A stretch of DNA of 36,977 nt from CAYLJJ01 sp964384025. GTDB lineage: Bacteria; Myxococcota_A; Bradymonadia; UBA7976; UBA1532. The stretch spans positions 1 through 36,977 of the forward strand of contig CAYLJJ010000075.1 of assembly GCA_964384025.1 (NCBI GenBank), given 5' to 3'. A program made the translations under genes and the position numbers. The notes beneath the pieces are model-generated. The model was not told the DNA's origin, searched no databases, and saw nothing but the letters and a program-made list of their open reading frames with translations. This document shows positions 8,411-16,995 of the stretch, piece by piece (the stretch's first letter is position 1; every line of letters starts with the position of its first letter).

Positions 8411-9181
8411 TCAGCTGCCTCGCTCTCTCCGAACTCGACAAGCTCGCGCGACCCCCCGAGGGCTCTCTCTAAGAAATTGAGCCAGGGCGCGTACATGCTG
8501 ATCTGGGTGAGAGAGCAGCTGTTCCGCCTGAGCTTGACGGGGACCTTCAACAAAGAGGAGGCAGTAAGCGCGCTTGAGATTAAGGCGCTCCTCAGCGCTG
8601 AGTCCCGCTCGCCGTAGGCCGATGGAGTTAAGCCCTAAGAGCCGGGCGCGATCACCGACGGCGCGGCAGTAAGGGGGGATATCCTGGGAGGCCATGGTGT
8701 TGGCTGCGAGGAGAGCCAGATCACCAACGCGGACAAACTGATGAAGAGCAGAGTGTCCTCCCAGGGTGACACGACTGCCGATCTGAACATGCCCACCCAC
8801 GCTGAGGTTATTGGCCAGGGTGTTATGATCGCCCATCTGTACGTCGTGCCCCAAGTGGCTGTTGGCCATCAAGAGGTTGTCATCCCCGATCTGGGTGAGC
8901 CCTCCACCCTGTGGGGAACCCCGAGAGAGCGTAACCCCCTCTCTAAAGATGTTACGCGCACCACAGATGAGCCGCCCCTCTGCATAGCCCCTGACCTGAG
9001 CGGGGCCTCCAATGACACAGAAGGGGTGCAGCCAGCATTCAGGCCCCAGCTCGCTCTGCTCTCCCAGGATGGCGTAGGGCTCCAAGATGCAACCGGGACC
9101 CACTCGGCTCTGGGCACCCACGCAGGCGCTGGGGTGAACTTGTGCGCTGGGGTGAACTCGTGCGCTGGAGTGGATGTTCAT
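8411..9181 (-). CDS. lpxA: UDP-N-acetylglucosamine acyltransferase LpxA
   Basis: 256 aa, close to the usual 255-265. It catalyses the first step of lipid A synthesis, transfer of a 3-hydroxyacyl group from ACP to UDP-GlcNAc in the cytoplasm. Seen: left-handed beta-helix hexapeptide repeats from the N-terminus (ARVHPSAQVHPSACVG), GARNIFREGVT, the catalytic His in SHLGHDVQMGDHNTLANN, and GGHSALHQFVRVG. The C-terminal helical part ends ESPRGVARACRVRRERGS. ATG 9181 overlaps the lpxD stop by 4 nt (ATGA), indicating translational coupling. It is the last gene of the envelope run. The usual neighbours fabZ (upstream) and lpxI/lpxB (downstream) are not here. Confidence 0.93.
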   Translation of the reverse strand: MNIHSSARVHPSAQVHPSACVGAQSRVGPGCILEPYAILGEQSELGPECWLHPFCVIGGPAQVRGYAEGRLICGARNIFREGVTLSRGSPQGGGLTQIGDDNLLMANSHLGHDVQMGDHNTLANNLSVGGHVQIGSRVTLGGHSALHQFVRVGDLALLAANTMASQDIPPYCRAVGDRARLLGLNSIGLRRAGLSAEERLNLKRAYCLLFVEGPRQAQAEQLLSHPDQHVRALAQFLRESPRGVARACRVRRERGS

Positions 9182-10149
9182 CGAGGCTCCAAGAGGCGCT
9201 TGAGGCGGGCGAGGCGCTTAAGGCGTCTACGGTTGGGCTCAGCGGGGTGGCCGCTGTAGCGCCCCCCAGGAGCGAGATCGCGGGTAACGCCACTCTGAGC
9301 TGCCACTTGGGCCCCTCGCCCTACTCGACGGTAGCCCGCTACCCCCGCTTGACCTCCCAGGACCGCGCCCGCCTCAACACAGGCGCCTCCAGCCAGCCCA
9401 ACTTGAGCGCAAAGCAGCGCGCCTGGACCGATGTAACTGTTGTGACCCACCATCACCAAGCTGTCCAGATGAGCGCCTGCCTCGATCCTTGTCTCTCCCA
9501 AAGTACCCCGAGCTACACAGCTCAAAGCGCCTAGGCTGACATCATCTCCAATGAAAACTCGCCCTCGATGAGGAACCCGCCCCTGAACATCAAGGCCAAA
9601 GCCCTGAGCGCCGATCACCGCTCCCGCCCCCACCCAGACCCGTGCCCCCAACTGACAACCATCCAGGATCAAGGCCCCAGGGTGAATCAAGCAGCCCTCA
9701 GCCAGCGAGACCCCCGCCCCAAGCTGTACGCCCGGATGCAGAATACAGTGAGCCGCCACTCTGACCTCTGGCCCAAGGATACAGCGAGGAGCAATGCGGG
9801 CTTCTGGATGAACCCAAGCATCCTCAGCGAGGAGCGCTTGCGGGCTGATCCCTGGAGGGGGCGGTTGAAGGGTGGGTTGAGGATGAAGGAGGCGCAGCGC
9901 CTCTCCCCAGGCATCACGCGCTCTCTCTACAAGCAGCAGGCTCTTAACAGGGAGCTGCTCCTCTAAGAGCTCGGGGGAGCAGATCAGAGCAGCGGCGCAG
10001 CTCTGGAGAGCTTGAGGGCGCCAGCGCCGCTCAAAGTAACCCGCAATCTCCTGAGGGCCAGCCTCTTCTAGAGAGGCAAGCCCCTGGATCTCTCGGTCGG
10101 GACCCTGGAGCTGAGCGCCCAGGGCGCGCGCCAGAGCCGCCAAACGCAA
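9178..10149 (-). CDS. lpxD: UDP-3-O-acylglucosamine N-acyltransferase LpxD
   Basis: 323 aa, slightly shorter than E. coli LpxD (341). It N-acylates UDP-3-O-acyl-glucosamine, the third lipid A step. Seen: an N-terminal uridine-binding-type domain (about 1-100, beginning RLAALARALGAQLQG), then hexapeptide beta-helix repeats (about 105-300), GAQGFGLDVQGRVPHRGRVFIGDD, and the catalytic His in LDSLVMVGHNSYIG. The motif that commonly reads DRG after the GDD segment is CVARG here. The start is TTG 10149, immediately after the skp stop, with GAGG about 8 nt upstream. The 3' end overlaps lpxA. Residue composition is unusually rich in Ala/Gly/Leu. Confidence 0.92.
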   Translation of the reverse strand: MRLAALARALGAQLQGPDREIQGLASLEEAGPQEIAGYFERRWRPQALQSCAAALICSPELLEEQLPVKSLLLVERARDAWGEALRLLHPQPTLQPPPPGISPQALLAEDAWVHPEARIAPRCILGPEVRVAAHCILHPGVQLGAGVSLAEGCLIHPGALILDGCQLGARVWVGAGAVIGAQGFGLDVQGRVPHRGRVFIGDDVSLGALSCVARGTLGETRIEAGAHLDSLVMVGHNSYIGPGALLCAQVGLAGGACVEAGAVLGGQAGVAGYRRVGRGAQVAAQSGVTRDLAPGGRYSGHPAEPNRRRLKRLARLKRLLEPR

Positions 10150-10671
10150 CTATTTTCCCTCACCCTTGTTGTAGCGGCGGATCAACTCATTGGTGAGATC
10201 CAAGTGAGGCTCAGCCCAGACCAGGGCGGCGCCATCAAAGATCATCCCGTAATCCCCCTTCTTGCCCATCGTCGCCAAGATCTTTTTCATGCGCATGAGC
10301 ACCTTCTTGGTGCGGCGAGCCTCTTCAGCGACCAGCTCCTTTTGAAGCTTGGCATAGGTCATCTGCAACTCACCAAAAGCTTTCTCAAGCTGCATCTGCT
10401 TCTCGCGCTTGACCTCAGCTTTCATAAAGGATTGTTGAGCATCGAAGTCCTTCTTGAGCTCCTGAAGTTCTTTCATCTTGGCGTCGAGCTTGGTTTGCCG
10501 ATCCTTCTTCATCTTCTCAAGCTCAGCGCGGATCTTCTTACCCTCCTTGGTCTCCAGAGCGGCCCTCTGGACATCGACATAGGCGAACATCGGCTTGGGC
10601 TTCTTGCCCTTGGCCAAAGCTGCGCCTGTGGAGAGGAGGAGCGGGAGGATGAGAAGCGAGAGCGCGCGCAT
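10150..10671 (-). CDS. skp: Periplasmic chaperone Skp/OmpH
   Basis: 173 aa. It binds unfolded outer-membrane proteins in the periplasm and hands them to BamA. Seen: signal peptide MRALSLLILPLLLSTGAALA, a short beta segment (MFAYVDVQRAA), a long charged coiled-coil (about 45-125, rich in Lys/Glu) and a C-terminal return strand (DYGMIFDGAALVWAEPHLDLTNE), the standard OmpH layout. ATG 10671 was chosen over longer in-frame starts up to 10917 because of AGGAG 6 nt upstream, the signal peptide, and the fact that a longer form would run into bamA. It sits 37 bp after bamA, as in many Gram-negative genomes. Confidence 0.9.
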   Translation of the reverse strand: MRALSLLILPLLLSTGAALAKGKKPKPMFAYVDVQRAALETKEGKKIRAELEKMKKDRQTKLDAKMKELQELKKDFDAQQSFMKAEVKREKQMQLEKAFGELQMTYAKLQKELVAEEARRTKKVLMRMKKILATMGKKGDYGMIFDGAALVWAEPHLDLTNELIRRYNKGEGK

Positions 10672-10708
10672 AAGGATCTCCTTGTTTTTGTTTGAGGTTT
10701 GCTGACTC

Positions 10709-13048
10709 TTAGAAAAAGTTGCCGATAGAGAAGTCAAAGACCGAGTCCTGCTCTCCCTCCTGAGGATTGAAGGGGAAGCCCCACTCAAAGCGAAGAGGGC
10801 CGATGGGAGAGAACCAACGAACTCCAAAACCCCAGGAGGCTCGTAGAGCTGAGAATTTCTGCTCGAAGCTGTCTTGGTGATTAAAGGAGTTTCCAGCATC
10901 GACGAAGACCACCCCACGGATCCCCACCTGTTGAAAGATGGGCAGCTCGATCTCAGCGTTCATGATCAGCTGCTCAGTACCACCGATGTTGAAGTAGGTG
11001 GTGCTGGCGTCTGGGCGTGGGCCATCAGGGACATCGATCTCTGGGCCTAGAGTGTGGCGCCTAAAGCCCCGCACAGAGAGCGGCCCTCCCACAAAGAAGC
11101 GCTCAAAGATAGGCACTCCGGTCTTCTCCGGGCTGGTGATCAGCCCCCACTCGATGTTGAGCCGAAGGGTGAGGTTAACCCTCCGATCCATTAGGGAGTG
11201 GGACTGGCGAGGTAGGTCAAAGCCCAAGTCGTAGTAGTAGCGAGCCCGACTGCGAAAGCGAGTAAAGCGGTTCTCCGAGAGCAGATGTTCGCTGGCCTCC
11301 TCTACGCTGCCGCTGATGAACCAACCCGCGCTGGGAAAGAGGCGGTTGTTGCGGGTGTCATAGTAGAGGCTCAAGCGCAGGCTGCTGGTGATCCCATCGC
11401 TGAAGAGGTTGGCGATAGAGCCGCCACGGCTGGCATTATAGCCCCCCTCGGCGACCTCAACCTCCTCCAAGGTGTAGGTCCCTGCGATGCTCCAGTCATC
11501 TCCCAAAGGATAGCCCAGGGTGAGATCTCCACCTAAGCTCTTGCGGGTGAAGTCCTGGTAGTTGGTCTCAAAACGGAAGAGGTTTGTGGAGAAGCGTAGG
11601 CGAGTATCCATGAAGTAGTTGTCAGCGAAGCGGACGTTGGCGATGGTGCGGATCTTAGAGACCGTGGCCATAAAGCTCAGGCTCTGGCCGCGACCAAAGA
11701 GGTTATTTTGGGAGATCTGAGCCTGTCCCACAAAGCTCTCAATGGAGCTGAAACCCGCCCCCACCTGGAAGGTGCCCGTGGCCTTCTCTTTGACCTCGAT
11801 GATCACATCCATGGTGTTGTCTTTAATCCCACGATGGGTGTTGATATTGACCGTCTCAAAGAAGCCCAGGCGAGTGATTAGGCGCTTTGAGCGCTTGAGC
11901 CCTGAGGAGGAGTAGTACTCTCCCTCATAGATGCGTAGCTCTCGCCGGATCACCTTGTCGCGTGTCTTGCTGTTGCCGATAACCCGGATGCGACCAAAGC
12001 GCACCTTCTCGCCCTTCTCGATGTCGATGATCAGATCGATGCGCCGCTGTTCATCCTCCACGATGGTGTTGGGGACGATGTTTACATAGGCGTAGCCCTC
12101 ATTTTTATAGATCTCACCCAGACCGTTGATGCTCTCCCTCAATTTAGAGGCGCTAAACCACTCCCCCTCCTCAAGAGTGACACGCTTCATCAGCTCCTCT
12201 TTGGGTCTGAGGAAGTCTCCGCTGATCTCCACGCTGCCGGTCTTAAAGCGCTCCGACTCCTCTACAGGGATGGTGATGAATAGCTTGTTGCGATCAGGGC
12301 TGAGCTGTACTTTGGGTTGGCCGACACGAGCCTTGATATAGCCCTTGTCGTTGTAGAACTGATTGATACGCAGGAGGTCCCGCTCAAAGGCTTCGCTGCT
12401 GTAACTCCCCGCCCCTGTGAGCATCGCCATCCCCCCCCCTTCGCGGGTCTCTAGAGCGCCCTTGATCTCAGGATCACTGAGAGCCTCATTGCCCACGATG
12501 GTGATTTTGGCGACCTTGACCTCCTGCTTCTCAACGATCTGAAAGCTGAGATCGACGCTGTTGTTCTCGCGGGGGGTCAAGGACCACTCCACCTCAGCCA
12601 GGAAGTAACCCTTCTCTACATAAAGATCCTTGATCTTCTCTGCGTTGCGCTTGACCTTGGCCCGATCGAGGATGCCAAACTCTTTGATATCAACAACATC
12701 TCCAAGCTCCTCATCATCCAGCTCATCATTGCCCTCAAAGATCACTTTATTGATCGAGGGCTTCTCCAAGACGATGTAGCTGAGGATCCACTCCCCTTCT
12801 TGTTCGCTCAGATCGACCTTAATGTCACTGTAAAAACCCAGCTGAAAGATCGCTTGTATATCTTCGCGGATACGCCTCTTGTTTAGGGCGCTACCGGGGC
12901 GGGTCGCCACTACGCTCAAGATCGCGTCCGCCTCAGAGCGACGGTTGCCCTGAACCTTGATCTCTTTGATGAGGAGCCCTGAGGGTTCGGCTTGAGCCCA
13001 ACTCGCCCAGATCCAGAGAGGGGCGCTGAGCAGCAGAGCACGCATCAT
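10709..13048 (-). CDS. bamA: Outer membrane protein assembly factor BamA
   Basis: 779 aa, the expected length. It is the core of the BAM complex inserting beta-barrel proteins into the outer membrane. Seen: signal peptide (MMRALLLSAPLWIWASWAQA), five POTRA domains (about 23-420; for example IKEIKVQGNRRSEADAIL, KVAKITIVGNEALSDPEI, VRFGRIRVIGNSKTRDKVI), then a 16-strand-type barrel with the conserved SVRGFRR lid motif and a C-terminal aromatic beta-signal (FDFSIGNFF). ATG 13048 overlaps the lolD stop by 4 nt. It lies between the lipoprotein-release genes and skp, so outer-membrane lipoprotein and barrel biogenesis appear to be co-transcribed. Confidence 0.96.
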   Translation of the reverse strand: MMRALLLSAPLWIWASWAQAEPSGLLIKEIKVQGNRRSEADAILSVVATRPGSALNKRRIREDIQAIFQLGFYSDIKVDLSEQEGEWILSYIVLEKPSINKVIFEGNDELDDEELGDVVDIKEFGILDRAKVKRNAEKIKDLYVEKGYFLAEVEWSLTPRENNSVDLSFQIVEKQEVKVAKITIVGNEALSDPEIKGALETREGGGMAMLTGAGSYSSEAFERDLLRINQFYNDKGYIKARVGQPKVQLSPDRNKLFITIPVEESERFKTGSVEISGDFLRPKEELMKRVTLEEGEWFSASKLRESINGLGEIYKNEGYAYVNIVPNTIVEDEQRRIDLIIDIEKGEKVRFGRIRVIGNSKTRDKVIRRELRIYEGEYYSSSGLKRSKRLITRLGFFETVNINTHRGIKDNTMDVIIEVKEKATGTFQVGAGFSSIESFVGQAQISQNNLFGRGQSLSFMATVSKIRTIANVRFADNYFMDTRLRFSTNLFRFETNYQDFTRKSLGGDLTLGYPLGDDWSIAGTYTLEEVEVAEGGYNASRGGSIANLFSDGITSSLRLSLYYDTRNNRLFPSAGWFISGSVEEASEHLLSENRFTRFRSRARYYYDLGFDLPRQSHSLMDRRVNLTLRLNIEWGLITSPEKTGVPIFERFFVGGPLSVRGFRRHTLGPEIDVPDGPRPDASTTYFNIGGTEQLIMNAEIELPIFQQVGIRGVVFVDAGNSFNHQDSFEQKFSALRASWGFGVRWFSPIGPLRFEWGFPFNPQEGEQDSVFDFSIGNFF

Positions 13049-13725
13049 TCTGTCTCTCCCAATCTGCCATCCCGCATAAACAACCTCCGAGGCATCTGCT
13101 TTGCGAGGCTGCGGTTGTGGGTCACTACCAAAAAAGCGGTGCCATGCTCCTCATTGACTCTCTCAAAGAGAGCGTGGATCCCCTCGCTGGTGTAGCTGTC
13201 CAGGTTCCCCGTGGGTTCATCAGCCAAAAGCAGCTTAGGAGCACCAGTCAAAGCACGAGCCAGAGCTACGCGCTGCTGCTCTCCGCCGCTCAGCTCACCT
13301 GGACGGTGACTGAGGCGCTCCTTGAGCCCCACCGCCTCCAGCCAGGATTCTGCCCTCTCTTGGGCCTCGGACTTAGGTTGGCGACGGATGAGCAGGGGCA
13401 TCATCACGTTCTCCAAGGCCGTAAACGCGGGCAGGAGATGGTGAAACTGAAACATGAAACCAAGGCTCTGGTTCCTGAAAGCAGCCAAGCGGTTGGAGTC
13501 CAGGGCGGAGAGGTCCTCTCCCTGAAAGAGCAGCCGCCCTCCGCTGGGACGATCTAGAGTACCCAGGAGGTTCAAGAGAGTGCTCTTACCCACGCCAGAG
13601 GTTCCCAGGACAGCGATGCGATCAGCGGGCTGGATGATCAGATCGATCCCTCTGAGGACCTCGATCTGCCGCCCCTGATGCTGAAAAGACTTATAAAGTT
13701 CTTGGGCTTCCAGGAGAGGAGTCAT
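13045..13725 (-). CDS. lolD: Lipoprotein-releasing ABC transporter ATPase LolD
   Basis: 226 aa. ATPase that powers release of outer-membrane-destined lipoproteins from the inner membrane. Seen: Walker A GTSGVGKSTL (about residue 39), Q-loop region FMFQFHHLLPAFTALENVMMPLL, ABC signature LSGGEQQRVALARAL, Walker B LLLADEPTGNLD and switch His in VVTHNRSL. The MacB/LolD-type sequence and position directly after a FtsX-like permease gene identify it as LolD rather than another MacB-family ATPase. It follows the permease by 24 bp and overlaps bamA by 4 nt. Confidence 0.92.
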   Translation of the reverse strand: MTPLLEAQELYKSFQHQGRQIEVLRGIDLIIQPADRIAVLGTSGVGKSTLLNLLGTLDRPSGGRLLFQGEDLSALDSNRLAAFRNQSLGFMFQFHHLLPAFTALENVMMPLLIRRQPKSEAQERAESWLEAVGLKERLSHRPGELSGGEQQRVALARALTGAPKLLLADEPTGNLDSYTSEGIHALFERVNEEHGTAFLVVTHNRSLAKQMPRRLFMRDGRLGETE

Positions 13726-13749
13726 GATCCTTGTAGGCGTGGATAGCAG

Positions 13750-15399
13750 CTAAGCATTGAGACCTTCAACGGGCCGCAGCCTTGAGGCGTACAGCGCGGG
13801 GTAAAGAGTGGAGATCAAACTGACGAGGAGCGCCACCCCGATGATGGCCAGGACATCCACGACCCTTACATCCACCGGGATGGCGGAGATGTAATAGACC
13901 TCGGTGTTCAAGGGCAAGCCCATCTTAGAGAGGATCAAGCCCAAACCCAGACCGATAGAGGAGCCCACCACACTGCCCAGGGCGCCCGTCAACGCTCCCT
14001 GGCTCATAAAGACCCTTAAAATAGAGGCCTTGGAAGATCCCATCGACATGAGGATGGCGATCTCTCGCTTCCTCTCAATGATGGTCATCACCAAGGTGCT
14101 GGTGATGGAGAAGGCGGCCAGGAGGATGTTGATAGAGAGCACCAGGAACATGGCTATCTTCTCTAGCTTGAGAGCGCTAAAGAGCCCCCGATTGCGCTCC
14201 TGCCAGTCTGTGATGCGATACTCAGGCCCCAAAGCCGCGCGGAGATGGTCTCGCACACCCCGTGCTGCCTCCAACTCCTCGACACGGAGCTGAATCGCGC
14301 CGACCACATCTCCCAACCCAAGATAGCGCTGCACCGCACCCAGCTCAGCGTAAGCCAAGCGGCTGTCAAAGAGCAGCATCCCTGACTGGAACCAACCCCC
14401 TACGCGGAAGGGGCGATTCTTGGGGATGGGGCCGTTGGGGCCGAGATCACCCAGAGGGGAGACCACATTGACCGGCTCTCCTGGCCAGAGAGCCAAGCTG
14501 CGTCGCAGCTCCATACCGATCAAGAGGCTGGGAGGGGGGCCTGCTTTGAGACGTCCAGGCTTGGGGAAAGCCATCATCGTCATCGCCTCGGGAGGGCTCT
14601 CCAGCTTAGGCTCTGGAGTCTTTGGGGGCTGCACTCGTCCAGCCACATCACCTTCACGGAAAGGGATTCCAGCGGCCCTGAGGAGGGCATAATCGAGGCG
14701 CTCTGGGTGGGTCAAGAATTCGATTTTGCCTCGCCAGCGACCACAGCTTCCATCCTCCTTTAGCTCATCTTCACGGCACTCTGCGGCGCTCTTTAGGTGA
14801 GCGCTGAGGCGGTTGGCTTCTCCCAAGGTTTCAGGATCAACGCCGCTCAACATCACCGCTGAGAGGTTGCTGGGGGCGCTCAACATCACCTCTGTTTGAA
14901 GCACAGGGGTGGCGCCGATCACTCCAGGTGCTTCGCGGACGCGATCACTCAGGGCCTTGTATTCCTCTAAATACCCTCCCTGCTGGGCAGGCTCGATCAG
15001 GAGATGAGCCTGAGTACCGATGATCTTGCTACGTAGATCTTGCTGGAAGCCATTCATCACTCCCAAGACCAGGATCACTTCAGCCACGCCGATGCTCACC
15101 ATAAAGGTGCTGAAGGCGGCGAAGACCGTGAGGTAGGTGTTGAGCGCACCAAAGAGGCTGACACAGGCGCCGAGAACGATCAGGGCAGCGCCGCCGCCCA
15201 TCAGCCCTTGGCTTAGAGGAGGCATCAGCCCAAAGATGGAGACCATACCGGTCTCTTGATGCTGCCACCAAGCCCCAGCACCCAAGAGGAGGGCTCCAAA
15301 GAGCAGTACGCCCAGGCCCAACCAGAGCACCCGAGGTTGACGCTTTAAGCGAAGAAGATAGCGCCAGCCCAACAGGGCCTCGTAGGCATCGCGGAACAT
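13750..15399 (-). CDS. lolC: LolC/LolE-like lipoprotein-releasing permease with extra N-terminal membrane segments
   Basis: 549 aa, against about 400 for E. coli LolC/E. The C-terminal half has the FtsX fold: three membrane segments with FLVLSINILLAAFSITSTLV, the coupling motif ERKREIAILMSMGSS and a last helix before YASRLRPVEGLNA. The canonical first helix precedes GVMNGFQQDLRSKIIGTQAHL (about 95-130), as in LolC/E. The unusual part is an N-terminal extension of about 90 residues with two further hydrophobic stretches (about 25-45 and 65-85), plus a Pro/Lys-rich insert in the periplasmic domain (PPKTPEPKLESPPEA, about 255). A single permease gene is present, so it may work as a homodimer (LolF-like) with LolD; this is inference. 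It begins 15 bp after lysS. Confidence 0.85.
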   Translation of the reverse strand: MFRDAYEALLGWRYLLRLKRQPRVLWLGLGVLLFGALLLGAGAWWQHQETGMVSIFGLMPPLSQGLMGGGAALIVLGACVSLFGALNTYLTVFAAFSTFMVSIGVAEVILVLGVMNGFQQDLRSKIIGTQAHLLIEPAQQGGYLEEYKALSDRVREAPGVIGATPVLQTEVMLSAPSNLSAVMLSGVDPETLGEANRLSAHLKSAAECREDELKEDGSCGRWRGKIEFLTHPERLDYALLRAAGIPFREGDVAGRVQPPKTPEPKLESPPEAMTMMAFPKPGRLKAGPPPSLLIGMELRRSLALWPGEPVNVVSPLGDLGPNGPIPKNRPFRVGGWFQSGMLLFDSRLAYAELGAVQRYLGLGDVVGAIQLRVEELEAARGVRDHLRAALGPEYRITDWQERNRGLFSALKLEKIAMFLVLSINILLAAFSITSTLVMTIIERKREIAILMSMGSSKASILRVFMSQGALTGALGSVVGSSIGLGLGLILSKMGLPLNTEVYYISAIPVDVRVVDVLAIIGVALLVSLISTLYPALYASRLRPVEGLNA

Positions 15400-15414
15400 G
15401 CGCCCTCTATAACC

Positions 15415-16890
15415 TCAACCTTCAGGTCGCAGAAGGGGGAAGAGGATCACGTCGCGGATAGAGGCGTTGTCGCTGAGCAACATCACCAGACGGTCAACCC
15501 CGATGCCCTCCCCTGCGGTGGGGGGCAAGCCATACTCCAGGGCGCGGATATAATCCTCATCCATCGGGTGCGCCTCATCATCTCCAGCATCACGGGCGGC
15601 CACCTGAGCGCTGAAGCGTTCTCGCTGATCGACCGGATCATTCAGCTCGCTGAAGGCGTTGGCCAGCTCTCGGCCTGCGACAAACAGCTCAAAGCGATCC
15701 ACCAAGCGAGGATCTGCATCTTTGCGCCGTGAGAGCGGAGAGACCTCAGCGGGGTAGTCGGTGACAAAGGTGGGTTGGATCAGTTGATGTTCAGCAGCCG
15801 CTTCAAAGACCTCCATCTGGAGGTACCCCAGCTCCATCCCCTCAGCCCTCTTGATCTGCAACTTTGAGGCAACCTCCAAGAGGGCTCCACGATCATCGAT
15901 CAGCTCAGGAGGCACCTTCGCAAAGCGAGTCAACCCCTCACGCACAGAGACCCGCGCGAAAGGTCGAGAGAAGTCCAGCTCATGCTCTCCATTCTTGATC
16001 TTCTCTTGGCCGGTGATCTCTAAGACCAAACCGTTGAGCATCTCCTCGGTCAACTCCATCAGATCTTCATAGGTAGCGAAGGCCTGATAGAATTCCAGGA
16101 GCGTGAACTCAGGGTTATGTCGGGTGGAGATCCCCTCATTTCGAAAGCAGCGGTTGAGATCGTAGACGCGATGCATCCCTCCCACCACGAGACGCTTAAG
16201 ATACAGCTCTGGCGCGATGCGCAGATAGAGATCCATATCCATGCTCTTGTGATGAGTCTGGAAGGGCCTCGCTGTCGCTCCACCGTAGAGGGGCTGAAGG
16301 ATGGGGGTCTCCACCTCCAGATAGTCTCGCTCATCTAAGAAGCGCCTTAGATAGCGCAGCACCTGGGCTCGGATCTTAAAGGTCTCACGCACAGGCTCGT
16401 TAACGATCAGGTCAAGGTAGCGCATACGATAGCGGGTGGCCTGATCACTGAGACCATGCCACTTCTCTGGCATGGGACGCAGGGTCTTGGTCAGGATCTG
16501 AAACTGCTCAGCCTTGATCGACAGCTCCCCTCGCCGGGTGCGCATCAGGACCCCAGAAACACCGACGATATCTCCAACATCCAGGCGCTTGCTCCGCAGG
16601 AAGATCTCTTCAAGCATCATGTTTTTGAAGAGGTTTGCTTGGAGCCGCCCGCTGCGATCCTGGATGGAGATGAAGAGCATCTTTCCAAACTTACGCAGGG
16701 CCATCACACGGCCGCCTATGGCGACTGAGATGGGCTTGGCCTCTAACTCCTCAGCGCTCAGGGCTTCATGTTTGCTGAGGATCTCAGCAGCGAGGTCCTT
16801 GACCTCAAAGTCATTGGCGTAGGGGTTCTCTCCAAGCGCGCGCATCTGAGCTGCTTTCTCACTGCGCTGGCCGATGATGGTCTTCTCCAC
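15415..16890 (-). CDS. lysS: Class II lysyl-tRNA synthetase
   Basis: 491 aa, the normal length. It charges tRNA-Lys. Seen: an N-terminal OB-fold anticodon-binding domain (about 50-150; ISVAIGGRVMALRKFGKMLF), the class II core with motif 2 (FRNEGISTRHNPEFTLLEFY) and motif 3 (GEGIGVDRLVMLL), and the C-terminus RDVILFPLLRPEG. The start is GTG 16890 with a strong AAGGAGGA box about 5 nt upstream. It heads the lolC-lolD-bamA-skp-lpxD-lpxA run, an arrangement known from several deltaproteobacterial lineages. Confidence 0.96.
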   Translation of the reverse strand: MEKTIIGQRSEKAAQMRALGENPYANDFEVKDLAAEILSKHEALSAEELEAKPISVAIGGRVMALRKFGKMLFISIQDRSGRLQANLFKNMMLEEIFLRSKRLDVGDIVGVSGVLMRTRRGELSIKAEQFQILTKTLRPMPEKWHGLSDQATRYRMRYLDLIVNEPVRETFKIRAQVLRYLRRFLDERDYLEVETPILQPLYGGATARPFQTHHKSMDMDLYLRIAPELYLKRLVVGGMHRVYDLNRCFRNEGISTRHNPEFTLLEFYQAFATYEDLMELTEEMLNGLVLEITGQEKIKNGEHELDFSRPFARVSVREGLTRFAKVPPELIDDRGALLEVASKLQIKRAEGMELGYLQMEVFEAAAEHQLIQPTFVTDYPAEVSPLSRRKDADPRLVDRFELFVAGRELANAFSELNDPVDQRERFSAQVAARDAGDDEAHPMDEDYIRALEYGLPPTAGEGIGVDRLVMLLSDNASIRDVILFPLLRPEG

Positions 16891-16995
16891 AGGCTCCTCC
16901 TTCGAGCAGGCGGCGCAAGGTATCGGTTGGATCGCTTGGGGTCAATGGCGGCGGAGAGGGCGGAGTCCTCAGAGCGAGCAGCAAGCAGAGCTGCT

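Noticed and set aside
8044..8553. Minus-strand 169-codon frame through the 72-bp duplication with a repeated 24-residue peptide
   Set aside because: It is antisense to the end of the LRR gene and out of frame within lpxA. The peptide repeat follows simply from a 72-bp duplication being a multiple of three. No ribosome-binding site or family was recognised.
9121..9181. Short tandem DNA repeat in the 5' end of lpxA
   Set aside because: It is explained by the hexapeptide beta-helix code of LpxA and is not an independent repeat.
10672..10917. N-terminal extension of Skp to 255 aa
   Set aside because: It would overlap bamA by about 200 nt. A signal peptide and a good AGGAG box support ATG 10671.
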